Shown here: one piece after another, positions 47,741 through 57,076 of the stretch
Numbering within the stretch: position 1 is the stretch's first letter
Layout: each line of letters begins with the position of its first letter
Origin: DATLWN01 sp964492895
GTDB taxonomy: Bacteria; Pseudomonadota; Zetaproteobacteria; Mariprofundales; Mariprofundaceae
Length of the DNA: 64,000 bases
Assembly (NCBI GenBank): GCA_964492895.1
Contig: CAZBLR010000002.1
Span: 62,001 to 126,000 of the forward strand
Direction of reading: 5' to 3'
The notes under the pieces: generated by a model
Database searches by the model: none
Told to the model about the DNA's origin: nothing
What the model saw: the letters and a program-made list of their open reading frames with translations, nothing else
Program-made: the position numbers and the translations under genes

Positions 47741-48696
47741 TCGGGTCGGTGCCTGTTCAGATGCCGGATGCGGCTGGCATCGAGCTGGTGCTGCAGGCGG
47801 GTGGGCTGGTCGGCGGCGACCAGTCCAGGTAGCACGGATTCGAGGGCGGCGGGGGCACCGAACAGCGATGGGAACGGTTCGCCCTCGACGACATTGTCGT
47901 GACCGAGCAGCACCAGCTGATCCCGGGTCAACGGCGGGGTGGGCAGCAAGCGCCCGAGGGCGGCGATGATGGCGGCGGCCGCATGGGGGACCGGCACCAG
48001 CATGCGCCTGCGTCCGAGCGCATCCATCAGCATGGCGATCAGCTCCCGCAACGTGTAGATGCGGGGCCCGCCGAGCTCGAACACCTTGCCCGCGACATGA
48101 CGGTGGTGAACGGACGTGATGAAGGCCCGGGCCACATCCTCCACCCACACCGGCTGGAATCGGGTGTTTCCGGCGATCACCGGTACGACGGGCGAGATCC
48201 TGACGATGTCCCTGAAGCGGCCGAAGAACGAATCGCCGTGGCCGTAGATCACCGAGGGGCGGAAGATCGTCCAGTTCAGGCCCGACTGGCGCACGCGGGC
48301 CTCGGCCTCGCCCTTGGTCCGGGCGTAGCTGCTGGCCGGAATGCGGCCGGCACCGAGGGCGCTCATGTGCAGGTACTGCCCCACCCCGGCGCGGCTGCAC
48401 GCGGCCAGCACGTGTTCGGTGCCATGGACGTGCGCCGCCTCGAAATTCTGGCGCCCGCGTTCGAACAGTAGCCCGACGAGATTGATGACCACGTCGGCAT
48501 CCCTGACCGCCTCGTCCAGCCCGCGTCCGTCCGTGACGTCGGCGCGCACCAGGCGCACGCCCTGCACCAGCATATCGCGCGCACGTTCGGGATGGCGGCA
48601 GGCCACCGTCACCGCGAATCCCTGGTCGCTGGCGAGTCGCACCAAGGCGCGGCCGACGAATCCGCTCCCCCCGATCATGCAGACGCGCGTGTTCAT
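47737..48696 (-). CDS. NDUFA9-like atypical SDR / NAD(P)-binding protein
   Basis: 319-residue extended/atypical short-chain dehydrogenase. The nucleotide motif GGSGFVGRALV is at residues 8-18, DVVINLVGLL and SALGAGRIPASSYARTKGEA follow, and RPSVIYGHGDSFFGRF lies later. These match the complex I NDUFA9-like group found in bacteria, whose members bind NADPH and may affect quinone metabolism. ATG 48696 has a strong GGGAGGAA site. It overlaps plsY by 4 bases. Confidence 0.85.
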   Translation of the reverse strand: MNTRVCMIGGSGFVGRALVRLASDQGFAVTVACRHPERARDMLVQGVRLVRADVTDGRGLDEAVRDADVVINLVGLLFERGRQNFEAAHVHGTEHVLAACSRAGVGQYLHMSALGAGRIPASSYARTKGEAEARVRQSGLNWTIFRPSVIYGHGDSFFGRFRDIVRISPVVPVIAGNTRFQPVWVEDVARAFITSVHHRHVAGKVFELGGPRIYTLRELIAMLMDALGRRRMLVPVPHAAAAIIAALGRLLPTPPLTRDQLVLLGHDNVVEGEPFPSLFGAPAALESVLPGLVAADQPTRLQHQLDASRIRHLNRHRPD

Positions 48697-48838
48697 TGAT
48701 TCCTCCCTGCCCGAGCACGTCAAATTAGCAAGGGCCGGGCGAGATGGTCAATGCGATGCATCGGGAATGACGCCGGTTCTTGCGATGTGGGGGGCAACGT
48801 CTAGGCTAGCGATGATACATGCGGACGGGGGGGAAAGC

Positions 48839-49906
48839 ATGGCGTTGCGATATTTCAATGTGGATGAGGTCGTGGCTGCCGCGCGCAGCGCCCTGCGCCT
48901 GCGCCTGCTGACCACGATGGCGGCGACGCTGGTGGTCGCGGTGGTGATCTATGGCGTCTTCAGCATTGGCGGCCCGGTTCATGGCTTCGGCTCGATCCTG
49001 TTGCGCTTTGTCGGCGGCGTCGGCTGCCTGTTGTGGACGCTGTTCGGCCTGACCGCCCTGGCGCATCAGATGGCGATCGCGCACCAGGGTGGCGAGATTC
49101 CCGGTCCGGTCGAGGCGGCTGCCTTCGCCTGGGGACGCATCCTGCCCCTGCTGGTGGTGCCGGCATGGGCCGCGGGCCTGCTGCTGGCCCTGCTGCTGGC
49201 GGAGATGCTGGTGGTGCTGTTCGCCCGCATCCCCGGTCTCGGGGGGATATGGCTGGCCGCGGTGGCGGTGCCGCTGCTCCTGTTCAACACGCTGGTGGCC
49301 CTCGGCCTGCTGCTGGCCCTGTTCAACATCGCCGTACGCGTGGCGATCTCGACGCCGGACAGGGATGCGTTGAAGGATACGCTGTGGACCCTGTTGCGGA
49401 CCCGCCTGCCGGAGTTGCTGATCTATAACCTCGGCGGTGTACTGGCGGCCTGCCTGGTGGCCGCCGTCGTGCTGTCGCCGTTGTGGCTGGGTTGGCAGAT
49501 CACCCACGGCATCGTCGGTTACGTGGCGGGGGGTACCCTGAAGACCGTGCTTGGCGCCACTGGCTTCTGGGGCGGCATCGCCCATGTCGTGGGGCTGGTG
49601 ATGGTCGGCATCCTGGTGGCTGCGGTGGCCAGCGTGCCCTGCATCGTCATCACCCACCTGACCCTGATGATCCACAAGGAGCTCGATGCCGTCTCCCAGC
49701 CCGAGCCTGCCGCCGAGGTGGCGGCGAAGCAGCAAGCGCCGGCAACGAAAGCGCCCGCCCGGCGAGCGGCCCGCAGTGCCGCACCCCGTACCTCGAAGGC
49801 GAAGGCCGCCAAGACCGCGGAGAAGCCGGTACCGGCCCGCAAGCCCCGCAAACCGAGGGCGAAAAAGACCGCCGAACCGGAGGAGTCCGCTCCGAAAGGC
49901 GAATGA
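48839..49906 (+). CDS. Multi-pass membrane protein with histone-like basic tail
   Basis: 355-residue protein. Six or so helices in the first 285 residues are followed by a tail of about 70 residues rich in Ala, Lys, Pro and Arg (AKAAKTAEKPVPARKPRKPR is representative), resembling histone H1-like tails. No known family is recognised for the membrane part. GGGGGGAAAG precedes ATG 48839; ATG 48812 is an alternative. It lies 13 bases ahead of the acyl-CoA ligase gene. The tail is probably cytosolic and could bind nucleic acid or acidic lipids. Confidence 0.78.
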   Translation: MALRYFNVDEVVAAARSALRLRLLTTMAATLVVAVVIYGVFSIGGPVHGFGSILLRFVGGVGCLLWTLFGLTALAHQMAIAHQGGEIPGPVEAAAFAWGRILPLLVVPAWAAGLLLALLLAEMLVVLFARIPGLGGIWLAAVAVPLLLFNTLVALGLLLALFNIAVRVAISTPDRDALKDTLWTLLRTRLPELLIYNLGGVLAACLVAAVVLSPLWLGWQITHGIVGYVAGGTLKTVLGATGFWGGIAHVVGLVMVGILVAAVASVPCIVITHLTLMIHKELDAVSQPEPAAEVAAKQQAPATKAPARRAARSAAPRTSKAKAAKTAEKPVPARKPRKPRAKKTAEPEESAPKGE

Positions 49907-49919
49907 GCACTGACGTCCA

Positions 49920-51701
49920 TTGAAGCAGAGCCAACTCCAACAACTGCGCATGGCGCAGCATCTGCCCGGGGCCATGTTCTCGATGGCGGCACTGAACCCA
50001 TCGCACCCGGCGCAATGGTATCGCGCGGCCGAGGCCTATCACCCCCTGTCCTATGCCCAACTCGCCTCCCGGACGCGGCATGTGGCGACCGGGCTGATGG
50101 TGGCCGGGGTGAATGCGGGCGACCGCGTGGCACTGCTGATGGAAAACCGGCCGGAATGGGCGGTCACGGATTATGCCGTGCTGGCGATCGGGGCGGTGAC
50201 GGTGCCCCTGTACTGTTCCTATCGTCCGCAGGACATGGCCTATGTCATCAACGATGCGGGCGCGCGGGTGGTCGTTTGCTCCGGCGGCACGCTGCTGCAG
50301 CACCTGCTGAAGGCCCTCGGGGATTGTCCTCAAGTCGAGGCGGTGTATGTGCTGGAACCGCAGGAGGCGCATCCGCAAGTGCGGGCCTTCGCTGAGCTGG
50401 AGGCCCAGGGCATCGAGGTGGCGGCCGTGGAGGCCCGCATGGCCGCCATCGATCGCGCGAGCCTCGCCACCATCGTCTACACCTCCGGAACGACGGCCGC
50501 GCCCAAGGGGGTCATGCTGTCGCACGGCAACCTGCTGGCGGTGGTCGAGGCCGCCTGCGACGTCATCGATTTCCAAACCGACGACATGATGCTGTCCTTC
50601 CTTCCCCTGGCGCACAGTCTGGAGCGTCTGGCCGGTCATTTCCTCGTGTACTCCGCCGGCCTGTCGGTGGCCTTTGCCGAGCGGCCGGACACGGTGGCCA
50701 AGAACCTGGCTGAGGCCAGGCCGACGCTGCTGATCTCGGTTCCGCGCATGTTCGAGGTGGTTCGCAGCCGCATCCTCGGGCAGGTCGCCAAGCAGCCGGC
50801 CTGGCAACGGCGGCTGTTTGAGACCTATGTGTCCCTGGGCCAGGTGACCTATCGCCAGCAGGCGACGCTGTTCGGGCGCCTGGCACATGCCACGCTGGAC
50901 CGGCTGGTCGGACGCAAGATCCGCCAGCGCTTCGGCGGGCGCCTGCGTCTGATGGTGTCCGGCGGGGCGCCGCTGAGCACCGAGGTCAACGAGTTCTTCG
51001 AAGCGATCGGCATCCCGATCCTGCAGGGGTACGGCCTGACGGAATCGGCGCCGCTGATCAGCGTCAATCCGCCGGAGGATCGCCGTACGGGCTCGGTCGG
51101 CAGGCCGGTGACCGGCGTCGAGGTGCGCCTCGGCGACGATGGGGAGATTCTGGCCCGCGGCGCCAATGTCATGCTCGGCTACTGGCAGCTGCCCGAGGCC
51201 ACGGCGGAGGCCGTCATCGACGGCTGGCTGCATACCGGCGATATCGGCGAGATCGATGCGGACGGCTATCTGCGCATCACCGACCGCAAAAAGGACATCA
51301 TCGTCACGTCGGGAGGGGAGAACATCGCGCCGCAGCGCATCGAGACATTGCTGATTGCCGACCCGATGATCGATCAGGTGGTGGTGTTCGGCGATCGGCG
51401 CCCGTATCTGGTGGCCATCGTCGTGCCGAACGAGGAGGGCTGCCGGGTCTGGGCCGCCGGCGCCGGGCTGCCCGTCACGGACTGGCCTTCCCTGTCGGGC
51501 TCGAAGGTGCTGCGCAAGGAGCTGCAGAACCGCATCGCCGGGATGCTGAAGCCGCTCAATCCCTTCGAGCAGGTACGCCGCATCCATGTGCGAAGCTCGC
51601 CGTTCACCATTGAAAGCGGTCTGCTGACACCGACGCTGAAGATCAAGCGCCGGCAGGTGTCCGACGTGTTCAAGGGCGAGATCGAGGCGCTCTACGAGTA
51701 G
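49920..51701 (+). CDS. Long-chain fatty acid-CoA ligase (AMP-forming)
   Basis: 593-residue adenylate-forming enzyme. The AMP loop YTSGTTAAPKGVMLSH is near residue 190, the GYGLTESAPLISVN motif in the middle, and the hinge LRITDRKKDIIVTSGGENI near 450. A size near 600 and the FLPLAHSLERLAGHF segment indicate long-chain acids. The start is placed at TTG 49920 for length; ATG 49950 is possible and neither has a clear ribosome site. Confidence 0.88.
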   Translation: MKQSQLQQLRMAQHLPGAMFSMAALNPSHPAQWYRAAEAYHPLSYAQLASRTRHVATGLMVAGVNAGDRVALLMENRPEWAVTDYAVLAIGAVTVPLYCSYRPQDMAYVINDAGARVVVCSGGTLLQHLLKALGDCPQVEAVYVLEPQEAHPQVRAFAELEAQGIEVAAVEARMAAIDRASLATIVYTSGTTAAPKGVMLSHGNLLAVVEAACDVIDFQTDDMMLSFLPLAHSLERLAGHFLVYSAGLSVAFAERPDTVAKNLAEARPTLLISVPRMFEVVRSRILGQVAKQPAWQRRLFETYVSLGQVTYRQQATLFGRLAHATLDRLVGRKIRQRFGGRLRLMVSGGAPLSTEVNEFFEAIGIPILQGYGLTESAPLISVNPPEDRRTGSVGRPVTGVEVRLGDDGEILARGANVMLGYWQLPEATAEAVIDGWLHTGDIGEIDADGYLRITDRKKDIIVTSGGENIAPQRIETLLIADPMIDQVVVFGDRRPYLVAIVVPNEEGCRVWAAGAGLPVTDWPSLSGSKVLRKELQNRIAGMLKPLNPFEQVRRIHVRSSPFTIESGLLTPTLKIKRRQVSDVFKGEIEALYE

Positions 51702-51712
51702 GCCGCGGCGCC

Positions 51713-52198
51713 TCAGTCCCGGAAGTTGGAGAAGGAAAGCGGCCGGTCGGCCTTGATGCCGCGGATCAGGGCGATGGCCGACTGCAGGTCGTCTCTGTTC
51801 TTCCCGGTGACCCGGACAAGCTCGCCCTGGATGGCGGCCTGGACCTTCAGCTTGCTGTCCTTGATCGCGCGGACGATCTGCTTGGCCAGTTCCTTGTCGA
51901 TGCCCTGCTTGACGGTAATGAGCTGGCGCAGGGTATCGCCGCTGGCATGCTCGGCTGCTGCGAAATCCAGGCATTTGGGATCGAGGCCGCGCCGGACGAT
52001 GCGCGCCTTCAGCAGTTCATGGATGGCGCCCAGCTTGTACTGGTCGTCGGCGATGACGGTCATGACGGCATCGCTGCGTTCGATGCTGGCCCGGCTGCCC
52101 TTGAAATCATAACGCGTGGCGATCTCTTTCCTGACCTGATTGACGGCGTTGTCCACCTCTTGCAAATCGGTTTCCGATACCACGTCGAAGCTCGGCAT
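51713..52198 (-). CDS. yajQ: YajQ-family nucleotide-binding protein
   Basis: 161-residue protein of the UPF0234/YajQ family, two ferredoxin-like domains. PSFDVVSETDLQEVDNAVNQ opens it, RYDFKGS lies near residue 30, and it ends LSFSNFRD. Members bind cyclic di-GMP in Xanthomonas. ATG 52198 has GGGAGGGC. It is alone on the minus strand and convergent with the ligase gene across 11 bases. Confidence 0.93.
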   Translation of the reverse strand: MPSFDVVSETDLQEVDNAVNQVRKEIATRYDFKGSRASIERSDAVMTVIADDQYKLGAIHELLKARIVRRGLDPKCLDFAAAEHASGDTLRQLITVKQGIDKELAKQIVRAIKDSKLKVQAAIQGELVRVTGKNRDDLQSAIALIRGIKADRPLSFSNFRD

Positions 52199-52297
52199 GA
52201 TGGCGCCCTCCCTGATGCGTTTGCCGGCCATCGTGCAGCAGCGGGCTTTGACATTCAATGGGTTGGCGACGATCATGCCTATGGAAAGGGAGCGCCA

Positions 52298-53620
52298 TTG
52301 CCACAGGATTTCGCCCATCGCCACGACCCGGACCGGACCCTATGGGAGCCGGGCCGCCCGCCGTCGTCCCGCCGGCGGATGCTGTCGATCCTTTCCGTGA
52401 CGGGCCTGTGTGCCGTGGCCGCCATCGCCCTGGTGCTGCTGGGTGGCGGCCAGCAGGTCAGCGCCAATACGTCACCGCTCAAGGAGGAGTGGCTGGCGCC
52501 CGAGATGCCGGGCCCGGCCAGCCTCGGCAAGGAACAACGGGTCACCCTGCGTTCCGGCGACACCGCCATCTCGGCACTGACCGAGCTGGCGCTGCCCGTG
52601 CCGGAGATTTTCCGTGCCGTGGATGCGGCGCGTTCCGTGTACCCGCTGAAGGATGTCCATGCCGGTCACGTCATGACCCGCGTGGACGATGCCGCCGGCA
52701 TGCACCTGTATTACGATATCGACGCCATCCAGCGCCTGCGGCTGCAACGCGGTGCCGACGGGCAATGGCAGGCGTCGATGGAAAGGCGGCCGCTGCGCAG
52801 CCGCCTGGCACAGGCCGATGGGCAGATCGAGGACAGCCTGTTCGGGGCGGCCGAGAAGGCCGGGCTCGACGATACGACGACGATGAACCTGGTCGATATC
52901 TTCTCGTGGGACATCGATTTCGCCCGGGATATCCGGGCGGGCGACAGCTTCCGCGTGCTGTACCAGGAGCATTACGACGCCAAGGGCAGGATGATCGGCT
53001 CCACGATCCTGGCCGCCGAATTCACGAACCAGGGCCGGACCTACCGGGCGGTCAGGTACCAGACGGCCGACGGCCGCTACGATTACTTTACGCCGGACGG
53101 CAAGAGCATGCGCAAATCCTTTCTGAAGGCGCCGCTGAAATACACGCGCATCTCCTCGCGCTACACCCTGCACCGCATGCACCCGATCCTCGGTTATACG
53201 CGGGCCCACCGTGGCGTCGATTATGCGGCCCCCATGGGAACGCCGGTGCATGCTGTGGGTGACGGCGTGATTACGTACTGCGGCTGGCGGGGCGGGTACG
53301 GACGCTTTATCGTGATCCGGCATACCGACGGCGTACATTCGACGGCCTATGCTCATCTGTCCCGTTATGGCCGGGGAATCCACGGCGGCGCGCACGTGCG
53401 CCAGGGGCAGGTGATTGCCTATGTCGGCATGAGCGGGCTGGCCACCGGGCCGCATCTGCATTTCGAATTCCGCGTCCACGGTACGCAGGTCAATCCGCTG
53501 ACGGTCAAGCGTACGCCGGCGGACCCGGTGCCTCAGGCGCAGATGGTGGCGTTCCGCAAGGAAACGGCGCCGCTGCTGGCCCGGGTTGAGGTGCCTCAGT
53601 CCATGCTGGCCTGGAACTGA
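52298..53620 (+). CDS. M23-family peptidoglycan endopeptidase
   Basis: About 440 residues. A short basic N-terminus and one membrane helix (near 28-50) precede an OapA/LysM-like region (TLRSGDTAISALTELALP). A C-terminal LytM domain has HRGVDYAAPMGTPV and the metal motif HLHFEF. It resembles MepM, which cuts D,D-crosslinks to allow wall growth. TTG 52298 has AAGGGAG seven bases before; ATG 52379 would remove the basic lead but keep the helix. Divergent from yajQ. Confidence 0.9.
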   Translation: MPQDFAHRHDPDRTLWEPGRPPSSRRRMLSILSVTGLCAVAAIALVLLGGGQQVSANTSPLKEEWLAPEMPGPASLGKEQRVTLRSGDTAISALTELALPVPEIFRAVDAARSVYPLKDVHAGHVMTRVDDAAGMHLYYDIDAIQRLRLQRGADGQWQASMERRPLRSRLAQADGQIEDSLFGAAEKAGLDDTTTMNLVDIFSWDIDFARDIRAGDSFRVLYQEHYDAKGRMIGSTILAAEFTNQGRTYRAVRYQTADGRYDYFTPDGKSMRKSFLKAPLKYTRISSRYTLHRMHPILGYTRAHRGVDYAAPMGTPVHAVGDGVITYCGWRGGYGRFIVIRHTDGVHSTAYAHLSRYGRGIHGGAHVRQGQVIAYVGMSGLATGPHLHFEFRVHGTQVNPLTVKRTPADPVPQAQMVAFRKETAPLLARVEVPQSMLAWN

Positions 53621-53680
53621 GCGCCGATGCCGGATCGGTCCCCGGGACGCATAGACATCAACTGAAATAGGACACCGACA

Positions 53681-54670
53681 ATGACGGGCGACGTGATCGA
53701 CGATGGACAGGCACAGGAATGGCTTGGGCAGGCGCGGAAGGTTCTGGATATCGAAACCGATGCCCTGCGGCTGGTGGGCGAATCCCTGGACATGGCCTTT
53801 GTCCGGGCCGTGGCATGCATCCTGGGCCACAGCGGCCGGCTGGTGGTCTTGGGCATGGGCAAGTCCGGCCTGATCGCCAAGAAGATCGCCGCCACCTTCG
53901 CCAGCACCGGTACCCCCGCCTTCTTCGTGCATGCCGCCGAGGCCAGGCACGGGGATCTGGGCATGATCACCGATCACGATGTGGTGCTCGCGTTGTCCCA
54001 TAGCGGGGAAACCGAGGAGGTATCGAGCCTGCTGCCGACGATCAAGCGTCTCGGGGCCTCGCTGATCGCCATCACCGGCAACCCTGCGTCCACGCTCGGG
54101 CGTTACGCCGATATCGTATTGCATGTACCGGTGCACCAGGAGGCCTGTCCGATGAATCTGGCCCCGACCGCCTCGACCACGGCCGCGCTGGCGCTCGGCG
54201 ATGCCCTGGCCGTCGTGACCCTGAAGCAGCGCGGCATCGACGAGCGGGACTTCGCCCGCGTGCATCCGGCCGGCAGCCTGGGCCGGCGCCTGATGCGGGT
54301 GGCCGATGTGATGCACAAGGGCGGGGAATTGCCGATGGTGGACCGTCTTGCCAGCCTGCGGGAGGCGATCATGACCATGAGCAGCCACCGGCTCGGCATC
54401 GCCGGCGTGGCGGAGGACGGGCACCTGGCCGGCTGCCTGACCGATGGGGATCTGCGCCGCATCCTGGAGTCCGGGCAAGTGGACCTGGATGTGCCGGTGT
54501 CCGGGGTGATGCATGCCAAACCGCGTGTGATCGGCGAGGACCGCCTGGCCAGCGAGGCCGTGCGCATGATGGAGGAGTACAAGATCACCGTGCTGTTCGT
54601 CGTCGATGGGGCCGACAAGGTGGTCGGTGCCGTGCACATGCATGATCTGCTGCATGCGGGTGTGGCATGA
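53681..54670 (+). CDS. kdsD: D-arabinose 5-phosphate isomerase
   Basis: 329-residue enzyme, first step of Kdo synthesis. An N-terminal SIS sugar isomerase domain (VVLGMGKSGLIAKKIAATF, ALSHSGETEE, NLAPTASTTAALALGDA) is followed by two CBS domains from about residue 210. It overlaps kdsC by ATGA and heads the Kdo-LPS transport operon. Confidence 0.96.
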   Translation: MTGDVIDDGQAQEWLGQARKVLDIETDALRLVGESLDMAFVRAVACILGHSGRLVVLGMGKSGLIAKKIAATFASTGTPAFFVHAAEARHGDLGMITDHDVVLALSHSGETEEVSSLLPTIKRLGASLIAITGNPASTLGRYADIVLHVPVHQEACPMNLAPTASTTAALALGDALAVVTLKQRGIDERDFARVHPAGSLGRRLMRVADVMHKGGELPMVDRLASLREAIMTMSSHRLGIAGVAEDGHLAGCLTDGDLRRILESGQVDLDVPVSGVMHAKPRVIGEDRLASEAVRMMEEYKITVLFVVDGADKVVGAVHMHDLLHAGVA

Positions 54671-55236
54671 GTAGCCCCCATGGTGACTTCCCGTTCGCGC
54701 TGGCCGAAGGCGTTCGCCTGCTGGTGCTCGATGTCGACGGGGTGCTGACCCGGGGCACGATCTTTATCGATGACCATGGCGATGAAACGAAGGGCTTCCA
54801 TGTCCGTGACGGCCACGGCATCAAGATGCTGCAGCGTGCCGGCATCGGTGTGGCCATCCTGACCGGGCGTACCTCGGGCGTCGTGGAGCACCGGGCCAGG
54901 GATCTCGGCATCGCGCACGTGGTTCAGGGCAGCCTGCGCAAGTCCGAAGGGCTGGACAGGCTGTGCGCCATGGCCGGCATCCCTCCCGAACTGTGCGCCT
55001 ACATGGGCGACGATGTCGTCGACCTGCCGGCGATGCGGCGGTGCAGGCTGGCTCTGGCGCCGCAGGATGCCCACCTTTCCGTGCGGCGCACGGCGCACTG
55101 GTGCGCCTCGTTCGACGGCGGCGCCGGCGCGGTCCGCCAGGCCTGCGAAGGCCTGATCCTGGCGGCAGGGGCCTGGCCCGAGATCGTGGAGGCGGCCTAC
55201 GGCGTGTCCCCGGCGGATTGCGGCTGGGTGGTCTGA
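54667..55236 (+). CDS. kdsC: Kdo 8-phosphate phosphatase
   Basis: 189-residue HAD phosphatase of the C0 type without a cap. The nucleophile motif is LLVLDVDGVLTRG near residue 21, AILTGRTSGVVEHRA holds motif II, and YMGDDVVDLPAM motif IV. It removes the phosphate from Kdo-8-P before CMP activation. Confidence 0.95.
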   Translation: MSSPHGDFPFALAEGVRLLVLDVDGVLTRGTIFIDDHGDETKGFHVRDGHGIKMLQRAGIGVAILTGRTSGVVEHRARDLGIAHVVQGSLRKSEGLDRLCAMAGIPPELCAYMGDDVVDLPAMRRCRLALAPQDAHLSVRRTAHWCASFDGGAGAVRQACEGLILAAGAWPEIVEAAYGVSPADCGWVV

Positions 55237-55254
55237 TTTGCCGCGGCAGCCGCG

Positions 55255-55833
55255 ATGAGCCAGCGTTTCTGGACATGGGTCAAATGGGCAAGCCTCGCGA
55301 TCTCCGTCGGCAGCATCGGACTGGCTGTTGCCCTGATGGTATTCAAGGATCACGGCATCCACCTGATGCGCGCCTCCGGGCCGGAAAAGGGCGGGCAGAC
55401 GCGGGTGGAGAAGCCACTGATCGTCGAGCGCAAGGGGGATCGTCTGGTGTGGCGACTCAAGGCGGACAAGGCCGAACAGCAGCTGCAGGGAAAACTGCTG
55501 TTGACCAGGCCGGTGCTCGAGATGTTCACCGCCAACAACGAGATGGTGACGGTCTCGGGCGCGCGGGCCCGGTTCGATCCGCTGCGCCGCAATATCGCCT
55601 TCGACTCGCAGGTCAAGGTGGTCTATCGGCATTGGAAGCTGAGCTGTGATTCGCTGGTGTACGTCAGCAGCAAGGACGAGTTGACCGTGCCGGGTTCCTT
55701 CGTGGCCACCGGCGACAAGCTCGTCGCCAAAGGCAAGGGCCTGCGTGTGCAGCGGGAGACGCAGCAGCTGTGGGTGGATCACGGCATCCGCATCGAGGAC
55801 CGGGGCTCAGCGTGGACGGGGGGGCAGCCGTGA
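55255..55833 (+). CDS. lptC: LPS transport protein LptC
   Basis: 192-residue inner-membrane protein. One N-terminal helix (about residues 11-28) is followed by a periplasmic beta-jellyroll with WRLKADKAEQQLQGKLLL. It receives LPS from LptB2FG and hands it to LptA. It overlaps lptA by GTGA. Confidence 0.93.
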   Translation: MSQRFWTWVKWASLAISVGSIGLAVALMVFKDHGIHLMRASGPEKGGQTRVEKPLIVERKGDRLVWRLKADKAEQQLQGKLLLTRPVLEMFTANNEMVTVSGARARFDPLRRNIAFDSQVKVVYRHWKLSCDSLVYVSSKDELTVPGSFVATGDKLVAKGKGLRVQRETQQLWVDHGIRIEDRGSAWTGGQP

Positions 55834-56342
55834 TCTGGCGTGGTCTTGGCCTGCTGATGGCCAGCCTGTGGCTTCTGGCCCCGGTGTCGGCATGGGCTGC
55901 CGGGGCCCCGACCACCATCACCGCGGACAGGATGATGGTGCAGCAGTTGAAGCAGACGGCGGTGTTCGAAGGGAAGGTGGCCTTGCATCGGGAGCAGTTC
56001 GAGCTGACATGCGACCGCCTGGTGGTCCATTATGATCCGAAGAAGAGCGGGGAGCTGCGCCAGGCCGAGGCCTACGGACATGTCAGGATCAAGCACGATC
56101 AGACCAGTGGCAGCGCCAGGGAGGCCCGATACGATCAGCAGGCGGGGGTCGTGACGCTGATCGGTGATGCCGAGCTCACGGAGCCGGGGCGGACGGTGCG
56201 CGGGGAGCGAATCGTGCACAATCTGAGAAAGCAGTCGACTCAGGTGCAGCAGGGCGACAGCGGCCGGGTGCGCCTGCATATCGATTCCGACAAGGGTGCC
56301 GTTGAACCGGCGCCGGCGCCTTCCAGCGGAGGGAAGCCATGA
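55830..56342 (+). CDS. lptA: LPS transport periplasmic protein LptA
   Basis: 170-residue OstA-like beta-jellyroll that bridges the periplasm. The GTG start overlaps the lptC stop. The signal peptide ends after AWAA (about residue 24), and TTITADRMMV starts the mature jellyroll. VALHREQFELTCDRLVVHY and TGSAREARYDQ (written here from the Ser) are family features. Overlaps lptB by ATGA. Confidence 0.93.
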   Translation: MIWRGLGLLMASLWLLAPVSAWAAGAPTTITADRMMVQQLKQTAVFEGKVALHREQFELTCDRLVVHYDPKKSGELRQAEAYGHVRIKHDQTSGSAREARYDQQAGVVTLIGDAELTEPGRTVRGERIVHNLRKQSTQVQQGDSGRVRLHIDSDKGAVEPAPAPSSGGKP

Positions 56343-57073
56343 ATGAGACAAGGCATCACCTGTCCTCACGGGAGCTGTGCAAGCGATACCGCGGCAAGCA
56401 GGTCGTCCATGGCGTGGACCTGGATGTGTACTCCGGTGAATGCGTCGGCCTGCTGGGTCCGAACGGCGCCGGCAAGACCACCAGCTTCTACATGGTATGC
56501 GGCCTGGTGCCGGCCGACGGCGGCGAGGTCAGCCTCGATGGCGAGTCGCTCACCGCATTGCCCATGCATTTGCGTGCCCGGCGCGGTATCGGTTACCTGC
56601 CCCAGGAGGCCAGTATCTTCCGCAAGCTGACGGTGCGCGAGAACCTGATGGCGATCTTCGAGACGCTGGATATCCCGGACATCCAGGTCGAGGAGGAACT
56701 GGAGGGCCTGCTGGTGGAGCTGGGCATCGAGGGCGTGCAGCACCAGAAGGCCTATACCCTGTCCGGCGGCCAACGGCGGCGTACCGAAATCGCGCGTGCC
56801 CTGGTGACCAAGCCGCGCTTCCTGCTGCTGGACGAGCCCTTCGCCGGCGTCGATCCCATCGCCGTCGAGGACATCCAGGCGATCATCGCCGACCTGCGGT
56901 CCAAGGGCATCGGTATCCTGATTACGGATCACAATGTGCGCGACACGCTGTCGATCTGTGATCGCGCCTACCTGATGAGTGCCGGCGAGATTCTGGTGCA
57001 CGGTACGCCGGAGGAGATCACGCAGCATCCGGATGCCCGGCGCCTGTATTTCGGCGAACGCTTCAATATGTAA
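56339..57073 (+). CDS. lptB: LPS export ABC transporter ATPase LptB
   Basis: 244-residue ATPase of the LPS extraction complex. Walker A is GPNGAGKTTSFYM, the Q-loop region reads YLPQEASIFRKLTV, the signature LSGGQRRRTEIARAL, and Walker B LLLDEPFAGVDP. LptB-specific ITDHNVRDTL is present. It ends the kdsD-kdsC-lptCAB run; rpoN, the usual next gene in many relatives, is not here. Confidence 0.97.
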   Translation: MNETRHHLSSRELCKRYRGKQVVHGVDLDVYSGECVGLLGPNGAGKTTSFYMVCGLVPADGGEVSLDGESLTALPMHLRARRGIGYLPQEASIFRKLTVRENLMAIFETLDIPDIQVEEELEGLLVELGIEGVQHQKAYTLSGGQRRRTEIARALVTKPRFLLLDEPFAGVDPIAVEDIQAIIADLRSKGIGILITDHNVRDTLSICDRAYLMSAGEILVHGTPEEITQHPDARRLYFGERFNM

Positions 57074-57076
57074 CTG

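Noticed and set aside
52472..54655. Long minus-strand frame opposite the M23 and kdsD genes
   Set aside because: Composition artefact of high third-position GC; the plus strand has clear catalytic motifs.
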